In this document: positions 23,230 through 31,330 of the stretch, piece by piece
Layout: every line of letters starts with the position of its first letter
Numbering within the stretch: position 1 is the stretch's first letter
From: Clostridiales bacterium
GTDB taxonomy: Bacteria > Bacillota > Clostridia > Peptostreptococcales > Anaerovoracaceae
Length of the DNA: 34,816 bases
Direction: 5' to 3'
Assembly (NCBI GenBank): GCA_015058185.1
Contig: SVCV01000006.1
Coordinates: forward strand, 1 to 34,816
Notes under the pieces: generated by a model
Told to the model about the DNA's origin: nothing
The model's input: only the letters and a program-made list of their open reading frames with translations
The model's database searches: none
Made by a program: the position numbers and the translations under genes

Positions 23230-24294
23230 ATGTTAAAAGATAATAAGGCCTTTTTCCGTGGCTGCCTGATGGGCGGCGCCATCGGCGATGCCATGGGATA
23301 TACCCGGGACTATATGAGTGCGGATCAGGTGGTGGATCGTTACGGCCGTCAGGGGCTTTGCGATCTGCAAAGAAATTCTTCCAGCCATCTGGCTCTCATT
23401 TCCGATACCACCCAGCTCACCTGCTTCACGGTAGATGGTCTTCTTTGGGCGGATACCCGGGCCAAGAAAAAGGGCATTTACGGTTACATACCCTGCCTCT
23501 TCTACTCCTATCAGAAGTGGCTTTATACCCAGACCGGAAGTCTGGCAGATAAATCCTATGAATTTATCCTTCGGGGAGAGATCCTCCAGTGGGAGGAACT
23601 CTTTGCAAGAAGATCCCCCGGATCCACCTGCGTTTCCGCTCTGTCTGCCTGCATCAACAGCAAGTACGGCACTATGAAAAAGCGGATCAACAGCAGCAAA
23701 GGCTGCGGTGGGGTCATGCGTGCGGCTCCCGTAGGCATGTACTTCTGGAAAGAGCCCGCCAAAGCTTTCCGGTTCGGCTGTGAAAGCGCAGCCATTACCC
23801 ATGGCCATGCCAATGCGATCCTGCCCGCAGGATTCTTCGCCTGTCTGATCTCCCACATTATTCAGGGCAAGGAACTTCCCCATGCGGTGGATTCCGCTAT
23901 GGAAGAGCTGAAGCTTTATCCGGACCATGAAGAGACCTTGGAAGTTTTGGAGCGGGCGGTTGCTTTGAGCAAGGAAGAGGGCAATGAAGAGGAAATGCTG
24001 CGGTCCCTTGGTCAGGCCACCGTTGGCCACGAAGCCATTGCCATGGCGGTATTTTGTGCCCTGCGCCATTCCGACGACTTCCGGCAGGCCATTACCTTAG
24101 CGGCCAGCCACGGCGGAAATGCCAGCGTATCTGCCGGTATTTGCGGAAATATTTTGGGTGCCTATCTGGGAAGCCTTGAGATCCCCTTTGTATGGCTGCG
24201 GGATATTGAACTTTCCGAACTGTTTATTGTGGGTGCAGATCGCCTGTTGGCGGCCACCAGAACTTCCGAAGAGGAGATCGATGAAGATGAGTGA
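23230..24294 (+). CDS. ADP-ribosylglycohydrolase-fold protein, probable pseudoenzyme
   Basis: 354 residues of the DraG/ARH fold: GCLMGGAIGDAMGY at 11-24, KGCGGVMRAAPVGMYF at about 157-172, ITHGHANAILPAG and a C-terminal GICGNILGAYLG. In active members two magnesium ions are held by a T/S-D-D-T motif and a late G-D-x-D-T/S motif. Here the first is SDTT (58-61), so the second Asp is Thr, and the late one is HGGNASV (294-300), where both Asp are replaced by Asn and Ser. Loss of three of four acidic ligands argues against normal ADP-ribose hydrolysis; it may bind ADP-ribose-like ligands or regulate a partner. AAAGGAGGAACCT precedes the ATG. Its end overlaps ahcY. Confidence 0.85.
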   Translation: MLKDNKAFFRGCLMGGAIGDAMGYTRDYMSADQVVDRYGRQGLCDLQRNSSSHLALISDTTQLTCFTVDGLLWADTRAKKKGIYGYIPCLFYSYQKWLYTQTGSLADKSYEFILRGEILQWEELFARRSPGSTCVSALSACINSKYGTMKKRINSSKGCGGVMRAAPVGMYFWKEPAKAFRFGCESAAITHGHANAILPAGFFACLISHIIQGKELPHAVDSAMEELKLYPDHEETLEVLERAVALSKEEGNEEEMLRSLGQATVGHEAIAMAVFCALRHSDDFRQAITLAASHGGNASVSAGICGNILGAYLGSLEIPFVWLRDIELSELFIVGADRLLAATRTSEEEIDEDE

Positions 24295-25537
24295 GATCAG
24301 AGATATTAAATTAGCCCCTTCCGGACACCAGAAAATCGAATGGGTCCGAAATAATATGCCCCTTCTGCGGGATTTGGAAGAAGAGTTCCGCAAGACCCGG
24401 CCTTTTGAAGGCGTAAAAGTTTCCCTTTCTGTGCATCTGGAAGCAAAGACTGCATATCTTTGTAAGGTCCTGGCTGCAGGCGGCGCCCAGATGGCCGTTA
24501 CCGGAAGCAACGTTCTTTCCACCCGGGATGACATTGCAGCAGCCCTTGTAGAAGATGGCATGGAAGTGTTCGCTTTCTACAATGCCACCAAGGAAGAATA
24601 TTTCCGTCACATTGAAATGACTCTGGAGCAGAAATCCAACATCATCATCGATGACGGCGGTGACCTGACCTCCATGCTCCATAAGGAACGCCAGGATTTG
24701 GCGGAGGAAGTTTGGGGCGGATGCGAAGAGACCACCACCGGTATTATTCGCTTGAAAGCTATGGAGAGAGAAGGGGTTTTGAAATACCCCATGGTTGCGG
24801 TAAACGATGCGCAGTGCAAGCATCTTTTCGATAATCGTTACGGAACCGGTCAGTCCGTTTGGGACAGCATTATGCGGAGCACCAACCTGATCGTTGCCGG
24901 CAAGGTCGTAGTTGTCGCCGGTTACGGCTGGTGCGGCAAGGGCATTGCCCTCCGGGCGAAGGCTCTGGGTGCCAGAGTGATCGTTACGGAGATCGATCCT
25001 GTAGCTGCTATGGAAGCGGTTATGGACGGTCACGAAGTTATGACCATGATGGACGCTTCTCCCCGGGGAGACATCTTTGTCACCGCTACCGGATGCGAAA
25101 AAGTCATCACTCCCGAACACATGGCGGTCATGAAAAACCGGGCCATCCTTGCCAACGCAGGACACTTCAATGTAGAGATCGATATGCCTGCACTGGAAAA
25201 GATCGCAGTGGAAAAGATCGAACAGCGGGCCAATATCATGGGCTATGTGCTGCCTCAGGGCAATATGGTCTGTGTCATGGCAGAAGGCCGGCTGACCAAT
25301 ATTGCAGCAGGGGACGGTCACCCCGCCGAGATCATGGATCTCAGCTTTGCGGTACAGGCACTGTCCGCTTTGTTCCTGGTACAGAACCGGGGCAAGCTGG
25401 AAAACAAGGTCATCGATGTATCTTCGGAGATCGACGATATGATCTCCCGGAGAAAGCTGGCAGCCTGGGGGATCACCATCGATACCCTGACTCCGGAACA
25501 GAAAGCTTACCTCAGTGCCTGGGATATTGAAGAATAA
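24287..25537 (+). CDS. ahcY: S-adenosylhomocysteinase
   Basis: 416 residues. The start EIRDIKLAPSGHQKIEWV, the NAD-binding GYGWCGKG (about residues 207-214), and NAGHFNVEID are signatures of S-adenosylhomocysteine hydrolase, which splits SAH into homocysteine and adenosine and so keeps methyltransferases working. It is of the bacterial/archaeal length without the insert seen in some bacteria. The gene begins inside the previous one: ATG at 24281 or 24287 (both in frame) follow GAGGAG; 24287 is used because MSEIRD fits family starts. Translation is thus coupled to the ADP-ribosylhydrolase-like protein. SAH hydrolase is less common in Clostridia than the Pfs/LuxS route. Confidence 0.96.
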   Translation: MSEIRDIKLAPSGHQKIEWVRNNMPLLRDLEEEFRKTRPFEGVKVSLSVHLEAKTAYLCKVLAAGGAQMAVTGSNVLSTRDDIAAALVEDGMEVFAFYNATKEEYFRHIEMTLEQKSNIIIDDGGDLTSMLHKERQDLAEEVWGGCEETTTGIIRLKAMEREGVLKYPMVAVNDAQCKHLFDNRYGTGQSVWDSIMRSTNLIVAGKVVVVAGYGWCGKGIALRAKALGARVIVTEIDPVAAMEAVMDGHEVMTMMDASPRGDIFVTATGCEKVITPEHMAVMKNRAILANAGHFNVEIDMPALEKIAVEKIEQRANIMGYVLPQGNMVCVMAEGRLTNIAAGDGHPAEIMDLSFAVQALSALFLVQNRGKLENKVIDVSSEIDDMISRRKLAAWGITIDTLTPEQKAYLSAWDIEE

Positions 25538-25558
25538 AAAAGAAATTGGCGGCGAAAC

Positions 25559-25592
25559 TAATGACTGGTAAGGATAAATCTTCCAGTCATTA
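25559..25592. other. Perfect inverted repeat after ahcY
   Basis: TAATGACTGG (25559-25568) and CCAGTCATTA (25583-25592), with AAG/CTT inside the loop extending the pairing. No U tract follows, so it is a doubtful terminator; it may instead stabilise the ahcY mRNA end or bind a protein. Confidence 0.55.
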
Positions 25593-25608
25593 TGCTTATA
25601 ATAAATAT

Positions 25609-25670
25609 TGCGTAAAAATATGGTGCAATGCGTTATTTTGCTTGAAGTTTCAATGCGTAAAAGCTATAAT
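25609..25670 (+). promoter_or_regulatory. Promoter of the decarboxylase operon with three TGCGTAA-type repeats
   Basis: TTGAAG (25642-25647), 17 bases, TATAAT (25665-25670): a strong sigma-A promoter. The word TGCGTAA or TGCGTTA occurs at 25609-25615, 25629-25635 and 25654-25660; the last two share CAATGCGT. The third copy is in the promoter spacer, suited to a repressor, and the others lie upstream. The leader to the ATG at 25749 is about 70 bases. Confidence 0.8.
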
Positions 25671-25748
25671 GAATGAAAATCAGAAGCTTATATATAAGAT
25701 GTAAGATTCTTAACGACTTTTTAATGAGTTTGAAGGAGGATACAGCAC

Positions 25749-27197
25749 ATGAGCAAGCTGACCGCCCGGGAACGTCTTTTGGTTCTCTTTGACGAAGGAA
25801 GCTTTGTGGAAAACGATGTGTATATGACTCAAAGAAATTTGGGTGAAAATGCAGTCCCCGGTGATGGAGTGGTTACTGGTTATGGAACCATCGATGGCCG
25901 CCTGGTTTTTGCATTTGCACAGGATAGTTCCGTACAGGGAGGCGCCTGGGGTGAGATCCATGGCGAAAAAATTTCCAGAATGCAGACCCGCGCATTAAAA
26001 GATGGTGCTCCCATTATCGGTATCTTTGATTCTACCGGTGTTCGGATCCCGGAAGGCGCAGCCGGTCTTTCCGGTCTGGGCAAGGCTCTCCGCAATGTGA
26101 CTTTGGCTTCCGGCGTGATCCCGCAGATCGCCATTGTCATGGGTCCTTGCGTAGGCGGTGCCGCATACCTTCCTCCTTTGATGGATTATACAATTATGGT
26201 GGATCAGCAGAGCCACATGTTCATGAGCGGCCCTCAGGTCGTAAAGGCCGTATCCGGTAAGGATGTGTCTCTGGAAGAGTTGGGCGGCGCAGAAACCCAC
26301 AGCACCGTCAGCGGCTGTGCTCATTATGCCGCAGCCAACGAAGAAGATGCTCTTGCTCATGCCCGTGAAGTTCTCAGCTATCTGCCCTCCCACAACCTGG
26401 AAGGTGCTCCCGTTATCTTCAGCGAAGACGATGTAAACCGTCAGCTGGTGGAATGGAGCGAAATCGTCCCCGAAAATCCCGAAGCCCCTTACGATATGTA
26501 CGACTTTATCAGACTTTTGGTCGATAACGACAGCGACTATTTAGATGTAATGGCCGGCTTCGCCCCCAATATCATCACCTGCTTCGTTCGCCTGGAAGGC
26601 CACGTCGTCGGTGTGATCGCCAATCAGCCTCAGTACCTGGGCGGCTACCTGGACAGCGATGCCTGCAGCAAAGCAGCCCGCTTTATCCGAACCTGTGATA
26701 TGTTCAACATTCCCCTCCTGACCCTGGTGGATGTTCCCGGATTTGCTCCCGATGCATCCCAGGAAAGAGGCGGACTGATCCGTCAGGGAAGCAAGATGGT
26801 TTATGCTTACGCAGAAGCAACCGTACCCAAGCTGACCCTGATCCTGAGAAAAGCCTACGGAAGTGCTTACACCTGCATGGCCTCCAAGGACATGGGCGCC
26901 GATATCGTTTTGGCCTGGCATGGTGCTCAGGTTTCCGTAATGGCTCCTCAAAGTGCCGCAGTCATCCTCTATCGGGATGAGATCGCAGCTGCTGCAGATC
27001 CTGCCGCAGCCAGAGAAGAGTTTGCCGCCGCTTACGCAGCCAACTACGCAGATGCCATTCGTGCCGCAGAAATGGGTTATGTAGATGACCTGATCGATCC
27101 TGCCGCCACCAGACAGAGGGTGATCCGCTGCTTCGATACCATGGCTTCCAAGAGAGATTCTCTGCCCGCGAAGAAGCACGGCAACATTCCTCTGTAG
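25749..27197 (+). CDS. mmdA: Carboxyltransferase (alpha) subunit of a biotin-dependent acyl-CoA decarboxylase
   Basis: 482 residues of the carboxyltransferase family (PF01039), ending in the family's KKHGNIPL. Crotonase-like halves contain FDSTGVRIPEG (about 97-107) and KAYGSAYTCMASKDMGADIVLAW (about 369-391). The subunit moves CO2 from a carboxyacyl-CoA to biotin. With the three genes that follow it forms a sodium-pumping decarboxylase of the methylmalonyl-CoA type. It begins at MSKLTARERL, about 35 residues shorter than classical MmdA; the strong GAAGGAGG site and near promoter support this start. The second-half oxyanion region has GSAY and VMAPQS where methylmalonyl enzymes usually have GGAY and VMGPEG, so the substrate may differ. 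Confidence 0.88.
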   Translation: MSKLTARERLLVLFDEGSFVENDVYMTQRNLGENAVPGDGVVTGYGTIDGRLVFAFAQDSSVQGGAWGEIHGEKISRMQTRALKDGAPIIGIFDSTGVRIPEGAAGLSGLGKALRNVTLASGVIPQIAIVMGPCVGGAAYLPPLMDYTIMVDQQSHMFMSGPQVVKAVSGKDVSLEELGGAETHSTVSGCAHYAAANEEDALAHAREVLSYLPSHNLEGAPVIFSEDDVNRQLVEWSEIVPENPEAPYDMYDFIRLLVDNDSDYLDVMAGFAPNIITCFVRLEGHVVGVIANQPQYLGGYLDSDACSKAARFIRTCDMFNIPLLTLVDVPGFAPDASQERGGLIRQGSKMVYAYAEATVPKLTLILRKAYGSAYTCMASKDMGADIVLAWHGAQVSVMAPQSAAVILYRDEIAAAADPAAAREEFAAAYAANYADAIRAAEMGYVDDLIDPAATRQRVIRCFDTMASKRDSLPAKKHGNIPL

Positions 27198-27218
27198 CCG
27201 GAAGTGAGGTGTAGATAA

Positions 27219-27650
27219 ATGCAAGAAGCCACACTTATGGATCTCTTTGCCAATCCGGATACCATCCATAGCCTGACCACCGGCGAAAAGCTGATGGGAA
27301 GTTTGGTAACCACCGGAATGGGCATGGGTATCACCTTCGGGATCCTGGTCATTCTTTGCCTGATCATTATACTGATGACAAAGATCCTGGGAACCGCTTC
27401 CAAGAAAGTAAAGAAGGAAGAGCCCGTCGCTGCAGCCGCTCCTGTGCAGGCAGCTCCTGCAGCTCCCGAACCGGAAGAAGACCTGATGAATGACGAAGAG
27501 CTGGTTGCTGTAATAACGGCCGCCATTATGGCCGCACAGGGACCCGGAAAGCAGAATAACCTGTATATCCGAAAGATCCGGAGAACCTCGGACGATACTC
27601 CTTCCTGGAGCCGGGCCGGTAATAAAGACTCTTTCAGCAGCAGATTTTAG
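27219..27650 (+). CDS. mmdD: OadG-family (gamma/delta) small membrane subunit of the sodium pump
   Basis: 143 residues. One membrane helix (about 35-54, GITFGILVILCLIIILMTKIL) is followed by a Lys/Ala/Pro/Glu-rich linker (about 62-84) and a short C-terminal domain with DEELVAVITAAIMAAQG and LYIRKIRR. This is the OadG/MmdD pattern; the protein holds the soluble carboxyltransferase and biotin protein onto the membrane beta subunit. GAGGTG lies 7 bases before the ATG, 21 bases after mmdA. No separate epsilon subunit is present. Confidence 0.88.
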   Translation: MQEATLMDLFANPDTIHSLTTGEKLMGSLVTTGMGMGITFGILVILCLIIILMTKILGTASKKVKKEEPVAAAAPVQAAPAAPEPEEDLMNDEELVAVITAAIMAAQGPGKQNNLYIRKIRRTSDDTPSWSRAGNKDSFSSRF

Positions 27651-27664
27651 GAGGATAGATTAAA

Positions 27665-28063
27665 ATGAAGAAATACAGAATCACCGTAAACGGAACTTCC
27701 TATGAAGTAGAAGTGGAAGAACTGGGCGCATCCTATGCACCTACCCCCGCAGCTCCTGCACCTGCAGCAAGACCCGCAGCTCCCAAGGCTGCCCCTGCAC
27801 CTGTCGCTGCACCTGCTCCTGCAGCTCCCGCCGCAGCTCCTTCTGCCGGCGCTTCCGTTGTTTCTGCTCCTATGCCCGGCAATATTCTGGACATCAAAGT
27901 CAAGGCCGGCGACAGCGTAAAGAAGGGCGATGTTCTGCTGATCCTGGAAGCCATGAAGATGGAAAATGAGATCATGGCTGCCACTGACGGCGTTGTAGAT
28001 GCAGTTCTGACTTCCAAGGGTGCCGTTGTTGAATCCGGTGCTCCTCTGATTTCCATGAAGTAA
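27665..28063 (+). CDS. mmdC: Biotin carboxyl carrier protein of the decarboxylase
   Basis: 132 residues. The N-terminal segment [20 protein letters not shown] is followed by an Ala-Pro-rich flexible linker (about 25-65) and a biotinyl domain with EAMKMEN; the biotin acceptor is Lys98. The domain ends [11 protein letters not shown]. The protein carries CO2 as carboxybiotin from the alpha subunit to the beta subunit. AGGAGG is about 9 bases upstream of the ATG. The repeated GCA/GCT/CCC codons of the linker make this stretch repetitive at the DNA level (27750-27850). Confidence 0.95.
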   Translation: MKKYRITVNGTSYEVEVEELGASYAPTPAAPAPAARPAAPKAAPAPVAAPAPAAPAAAPSAGASVVSAPMPGNILDIKVKAGDSVKKGDVLLILEAMKMENEIMAATDGVVDAVLTSKGAVVESGAPLISMK

Positions 28064-28073
28064 GGAGACCGAA

Positions 28074-29210
28074 ATGTTTCTTGATACACTTACCGATCTG
28101 GTCGGTACCATGGGAATCGCCAACATGGATCCGCGAAGCGCGATCATGATCGTGGTTTCCCTTGTGTTCCTGTACCTGGCCATCGGCAAAGGCTTTGAGC
28201 CCTTGCTGCTTGTGCCCATCGCCTTCGGTATGCTTTTGACCAACCTGCCTCTTTCCGGTATCTTCGACAGTACCACCGAGCCTATGGGCCTGATGTATTA
28301 CTTCTATAAACTCAGTCGATGGGGCATTTTGCCGCCGCTGATTTTTATGGGCGTAGGTGCAATGACGGACTTCGGTCCCCTCATCGCAAACCCCAAATCC
28401 CTTCTGTTAGGGGCTGCCGCACAGTTCGGCATCTTCTTCAGCTTTATCGGCGCAGTTGTCTTCTGCGGCTTTGATGCCCAGGAAGCAGCCTCCATCGGTA
28501 TTATCGGCGGTGCCGACGGTCCTACCGCCATCTATCTGACAACGAAACTTGCACCTCACTTGCTGGGTGCCATCGCCGTAGCGGCGTACTCCTACATGGC
28601 TCTGGTTCCGGTCATTCAGCCTCCTATTATGAAGGCTCTGACCACCAAGAAGGAGCGGGAAGTCAGAATGGATCAGCTCCGCCCCGTCAGCAAGAGAGAA
28701 AAGATCATTTTCCCCATCATGGTAACCGCAGTTGTTGTTCTGATCCTGCCCAGCGCCGCACCTCTTATCGGTATGCTGATGCTTGGCAACCTGTTCAGAG
28801 AAAGCGGCCGGACCACCAGACTGTCCGATACCGCAGCCAACGCTTTGGTCAACATCGTAACCATCATGCTGGGTCTTGCAGTCGGTGCCTCCGCACAGGG
28901 TCCCTCCTTCCTGGTTTGGGATACTATCCAGATCCTGATCCTGGGCGTTTTGGCCTTCATGGTCGGTACCGCAGCCGGTGTTCTTATCGGTAAGCTCATG
29001 TACCTGATTACCGGAGGAAAGATCAATCCTCTTATCGGATCTGCCGGCGTTTCCGCAGTTCCCATGGCCGCCCGTGTTTCTCAGAAAGTCGGCCAGGAAT
29101 GTCTTCCCGGAAACTATCTGCTCATGCATGCCATGGGTCCTAATGTAGCCGGTGTTATCGGTTCTGCGGTAGCCGCAGGCGTAATGCTGAGCATGTTCGG
29201 CGGATACTAA
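28074..29210 (+). CDS. mmdB: Sodium-translocating decarboxylase beta subunit
   Basis: 378 residues with about nine to eleven membrane helices. Signatures of the OadB/GcdB/MmdB family: [29 protein letters not shown], the key sodium-site segment [14 protein letters not shown], and [16 protein letters not shown] near the end. It decarboxylates carboxybiotin and exports sodium. TAAGGAG lies 7 bases before the ATG, 10 bases after mmdC. The order alpha, delta, biotin carrier, beta equals the Veillonella-type mmd operon minus the epsilon gene. A terminator follows. Confidence 0.96.
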   Translation: MFLDTLTDLVGTMGIANMDPRSAIMIVVSLVFLYLAIGKGFEPLLLVPIAFGMLLTNLPLSGIFDSTTEPMGLMYYFYKLSRWGILPPLIFMGVGAMTDFGPLIANPKSLLLGAAAQFGIFFSFIGAVVFCGFDAQEAASIGIIGGADGPTAIYLTTKLAPHLLGAIAVAAYSYMALVPVIQPPIMKALTTKKEREVRMDQLRPVSKREKIIFPIMVTAVVVLILPSAAPLIGMLMLGNLFRESGRTTRLSDTAANALVNIVTIMLGLAVGASAQGPSFLVWDTIQILILGVLAFMVGTAAGVLIGKLMYLITGGKINPLIGSAGVSAVPMAARVSQKVGQECLPGNYLLMHAMGPNVAGVIGSAVAAGVMLSMFGGY

Positions 29211-29226
29211 TTCTTCGTATTTATCG

Positions 29227-29267
29227 ACCCGCTTCTTATTTCGCTGGAAATGAGGAGCGGGTTGTTG
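29227..29267 (+). terminator. Terminator of the decarboxylase operon
   Basis: ACCCGCTTCTTATTTC (29227-29242), loop GCTG, GAAATGAGGAGCGGGT (29247-29262): a 16-bp stem with two G-U pairs, then TGTTGT. The stem is long but the U tract is interrupted. Confidence 0.75.
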
Positions 29268-29273
29268 TATAAT
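29245..29273 (+). promoter_or_regulatory. Probable coaX promoter overlapping the terminator
   Basis: TATAAT at 29268-29273; TGGAAA at 29245-29250 is a four-of-six -35 at 17 bases, inside the terminator stem. The ATG of coaX is 43 bases downstream. Confidence 0.55.
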
Positions 29274-29315
29274 GAGGGAAAAATTACACAAAAACCGTAA
29301 AAGGAGCTTTTCATT

Positions 29316-30125
29316 ATGCTTTTAGGATTTGATGTAGGGAATACCAATATTGTTCTTGGCGTATTTAAAGATGGCGTGCTGATCCAAAACTGGAGAATGC
29401 AGACGGACCAAACCAAGAGTGCCGATGAGTACGGCATGCTTATCAGCCAGCTGTTCCAGCACGAAGGGCTGGATATTAAAGATGTAGATGATGTGATCAT
29501 CTCTACCGTAGTTCCCCCTGTCCTGTATACCCTGCAGCATCTTTCCATTAAATATTTCAACCGTCGGGCTATCGTTGTCGGCCCTGGGATCCGAACCGGT
29601 CTTTCCATTAAATACGATAACCCTAAACAAGTGGGTGCTGACCGGATCGTGAATGCAGTGGCTGCCTTTGAAAAGTATGGCGGCCCCCTGATCATTATCG
29701 ACTTCGGTACCGCTACCACCTTCTGTGCCATTTCCGATAAAATGGAATACTTCGGCGGTGCCATTGCTCCGGGCTTGAAGATTTCCTCTGATGCCCTGTT
29801 CGAAAAGACGGCTAAGCTTCCCCATGTCGAATTGGAAGATCCCGGCCGGGTCATTTGCCGCAATACCAGCGAAAGCATGCAGGCCGGATTGGTTTACGGC
29901 CATATGGGTATTGTGGAATACATCGTTCGCAAGATGAAAAAGGAACTCATGGACGAATGCCGCTGTGCAAAGGATCCCATCGTAGTTGCTACCGGCGGTC
30001 TTGCCACCCTGATCGAAAGCGGACTGGACTGCATTGATCATGTAGACAAAATGCTGACCCTGGAAGGGCTTCAGCTGATTTATGAAAGGAACGAGGCTCT
30101 TCATCACGCAGCCCGTCAGGATTGA
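29316..30125 (+). CDS. coaX: Type III pantothenate kinase
   Basis: 269 residues. The ASKHA-fold phosphate motif [12 protein letters not shown] is at 6-17; GPGIRTGL and the substrate Asp in [20 protein letters not shown], and GGLA near the end are all CoaX signatures. It phosphorylates pantothenate in the first step of coenzyme A synthesis and is not subject to CoA feedback in this type. AGGAG is 9 bases before the ATG. The dus gene begins 5 bases after its stop; coaX-dus pairing is common in Bacillota. Confidence 0.97.
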   Translation: MLLGFDVGNTNIVLGVFKDGVLIQNWRMQTDQTKSADEYGMLISQLFQHEGLDIKDVDDVIISTVVPPVLYTLQHLSIKYFNRRAIVVGPGIRTGLSIKYDNPKQVGADRIVNAVAAFEKYGGPLIIIDFGTATTFCAISDKMEYFGGAIAPGLKISSDALFEKTAKLPHVELEDPGRVICRNTSESMQAGLVYGHMGIVEYIVRKMKKELMDECRCAKDPIVVATGGLATLIESGLDCIDHVDKMLTLEGLQLIYERNEALHHAARQD

Positions 30126-30130
30126 TCCTT

Positions 30131-31120
30131 ATGTACCAAATCGGTTCTTTAAAACTTGAGAATCCGTTCCTGCTTGCACCTATGGCAGGAATCACAGACA
30201 GCGCCTTTCGCCGGCTTTGCCGGGAGCAGGGCGCTGCCTTGGTTTATTCGGAAATGATCAGCTGCAAAGGCCTTTGCTATAAGAGCGGCAATACGGAAAG
30301 CCTATTGGCGATTTACGAAGAAGAAAAGCCGGTAGCTTATCAGCTTTTCGGTTCGGGGCCGGAGTTTCTTTTCCGGGCTGCAGAAATGTTAGCGGAGAAG
30401 GATCATGCCATGGTGGACATCAACATGGGCTGTCCTGTGGCAAAGGTCGTTAAGGATGGTTCCGGTTCTGCCTTGCTCAATACGCCGGAGATTGCAGCGG
30501 AGCTTGTGAAGGCGGTGGTGTCTGCGGAAGCCAAACGGGCGGAAGAGAAGGGCTGTGAGCCCAGACCTGTGACCGTCAAGTGCCGTAAGGGCTGGGACGA
30601 TACCCCCTGGGATTTCCCCGGCTTTCTGCGCCGGATGGAGGATGCGGGAGCTTCGGCCATCGCGATCCACGGCCGTACCCGGGAACAATTCTACAGCGGC
30701 ACGGCGGATTGGGAAGCCATTGCTGCTGCAAAGGATGTGGTCTCTCTTCCGGTTATCGGGAGCGGCGATATTTTCTCCGGTGAGGATGCCCTTCGCATGA
30801 TGAAAGAGACCGGATGTGAATTTGTCATGATGGGCAGAGGCGCTTTGGGGAACCCCTGGATCTTCCGGGATGCGAAAGCTTTGCTTTCCGGAGATGCGCT
30901 CCCCCCGGAACTCGCTGCTGAGGAGCGGTATACTATGATCCGCCGCCATATGGAACTCCTTATGGAGCGCAAGAGGGAACGTGTAGCCGTATGTGAAATG
31001 CGGAAACACATCGGGTGGTACATAAAAGGCCTTCCCCGGGCTGCAGAAATCCGCAAACGTGTTAATGAAATGTTAACGTTTACAGAGTTAATTTCTTTCC
31101 TTGAAAATTCTATCATGTAA
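30131..31120 (+). CDS. dus: tRNA-dihydrouridine synthase
   Basis: 329 residues: a TIM-barrel FMN enzyme opening LENPFLLAPMAGITDSAFRRLC (phosphate/FMN loop), with NMGCPVAKVVKDGSGSALL near residue 97 containing the catalytic Cys, CRKGWDD, HGRTREQFYSG, IGSGDIFSGEDA and MMGRGALGNPWIF. It reduces uridines to dihydrouridine in tRNA D-loops. ATG at 30131 has AGGA 9 bases upstream; a TTG at 30122 overlapping coaX is less likely. Which uridine it modifies (DusB-like) cannot be told from sequence alone. Confidence 0.96.
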   Translation: MYQIGSLKLENPFLLAPMAGITDSAFRRLCREQGAALVYSEMISCKGLCYKSGNTESLLAIYEEEKPVAYQLFGSGPEFLFRAAEMLAEKDHAMVDINMGCPVAKVVKDGSGSALLNTPEIAAELVKAVVSAEAKRAEEKGCEPRPVTVKCRKGWDDTPWDFPGFLRRMEDAGASAIAIHGRTREQFYSGTADWEAIAAAKDVVSLPVIGSGDIFSGEDALRMMKETGCEFVMMGRGALGNPWIFRDAKALLSGDALPPELAAEERYTMIRRHMELLMERKRERVAVCEMRKHIGWYIKGLPRAAEIRKRVNEMLTFTELISFLENSIM

Positions 31121-31127
31121 AATCAAC

Positions 31128-31181
31128 GGTGTTAAGCGATATTAGTAATGATAACTAAAATCGTATATTAACACCTTTTTT
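31128..31181 (+). terminator. Terminator of coaX-dus
   Basis: GGTGTTAA (31128-31135) pairs with TTAACACC (31168-31175), followed by TTTTTT. The 32-base loop contains further GAT/ATC pairing. Confidence 0.85.
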
Positions 31182-31192
31182 ATATAAAAGCC

Positions 31193-31221
31193 TTGATTTC
31201 CGAAAAATAGTGTATTATACT
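31193..31221 (+). promoter_or_regulatory. Sigma-A promoter of the radical SAM gene
   Basis: TTGATT (31193-31198), 17 bases, TATACT (31216-31221). Start near 31228, so the mRNA leader is about 100 bases. AGAATGATTCT (31229-31239) is a short palindrome at the start site. Confidence 0.8.
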
Positions 31222-31242
31222 ACTCGAAGAATGATTCTCAGA

Positions 31243-31305
31243 ATGGCGGCGAGTGTAAAGATTCGCCAAACTCCGGGCGAAGCGCAAGTAAATTGCAGCC
31301 GCCGT
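31243..31305 (+). ncRNA. Structured leader RNA of the radical SAM gene (candidate cis-regulatory element)
   Basis: P1: ATGGCGGC (31243-31250) with GCCGCCGT (31298-31305), 8 bp with one G-U. Inside it P2: TTCGCC (31262-31267) with GGCGAA (31276-31281), and P3: GCAA (31284-31287) with TTGC (31293-31296). The single strand GAGT (31251-31254) complements ACTC (31270-31273) in the P2 loop, allowing a pseudoknot. The AGAGGTG ribosome binding site begins 8-9 bases after P1. I do not recognise the class. The arrangement, a three-way junction plus loop pseudoknot next to a start site, is riboswitch-like. Confidence 0.5.
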
Positions 31306-31330
31306 ATTTAACAAAGAGGTGTGAAGAACA

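Noticed and set aside
27735-27860. Tandem repeat element in the biotin carrier gene
   Set aside because: The repetition comes from the Ala-Pro linker codons usual in biotin carrier proteins.
31243-31305. Tetrahydrofolate (THF) riboswitch identity for the radical SAM leader
   Set aside because: Short words such as ATTCGC, CGAAGCG and ATTGCA look alike, but the stem order, length and missing G-rich pseudoknot strand do not fit the THF fold.
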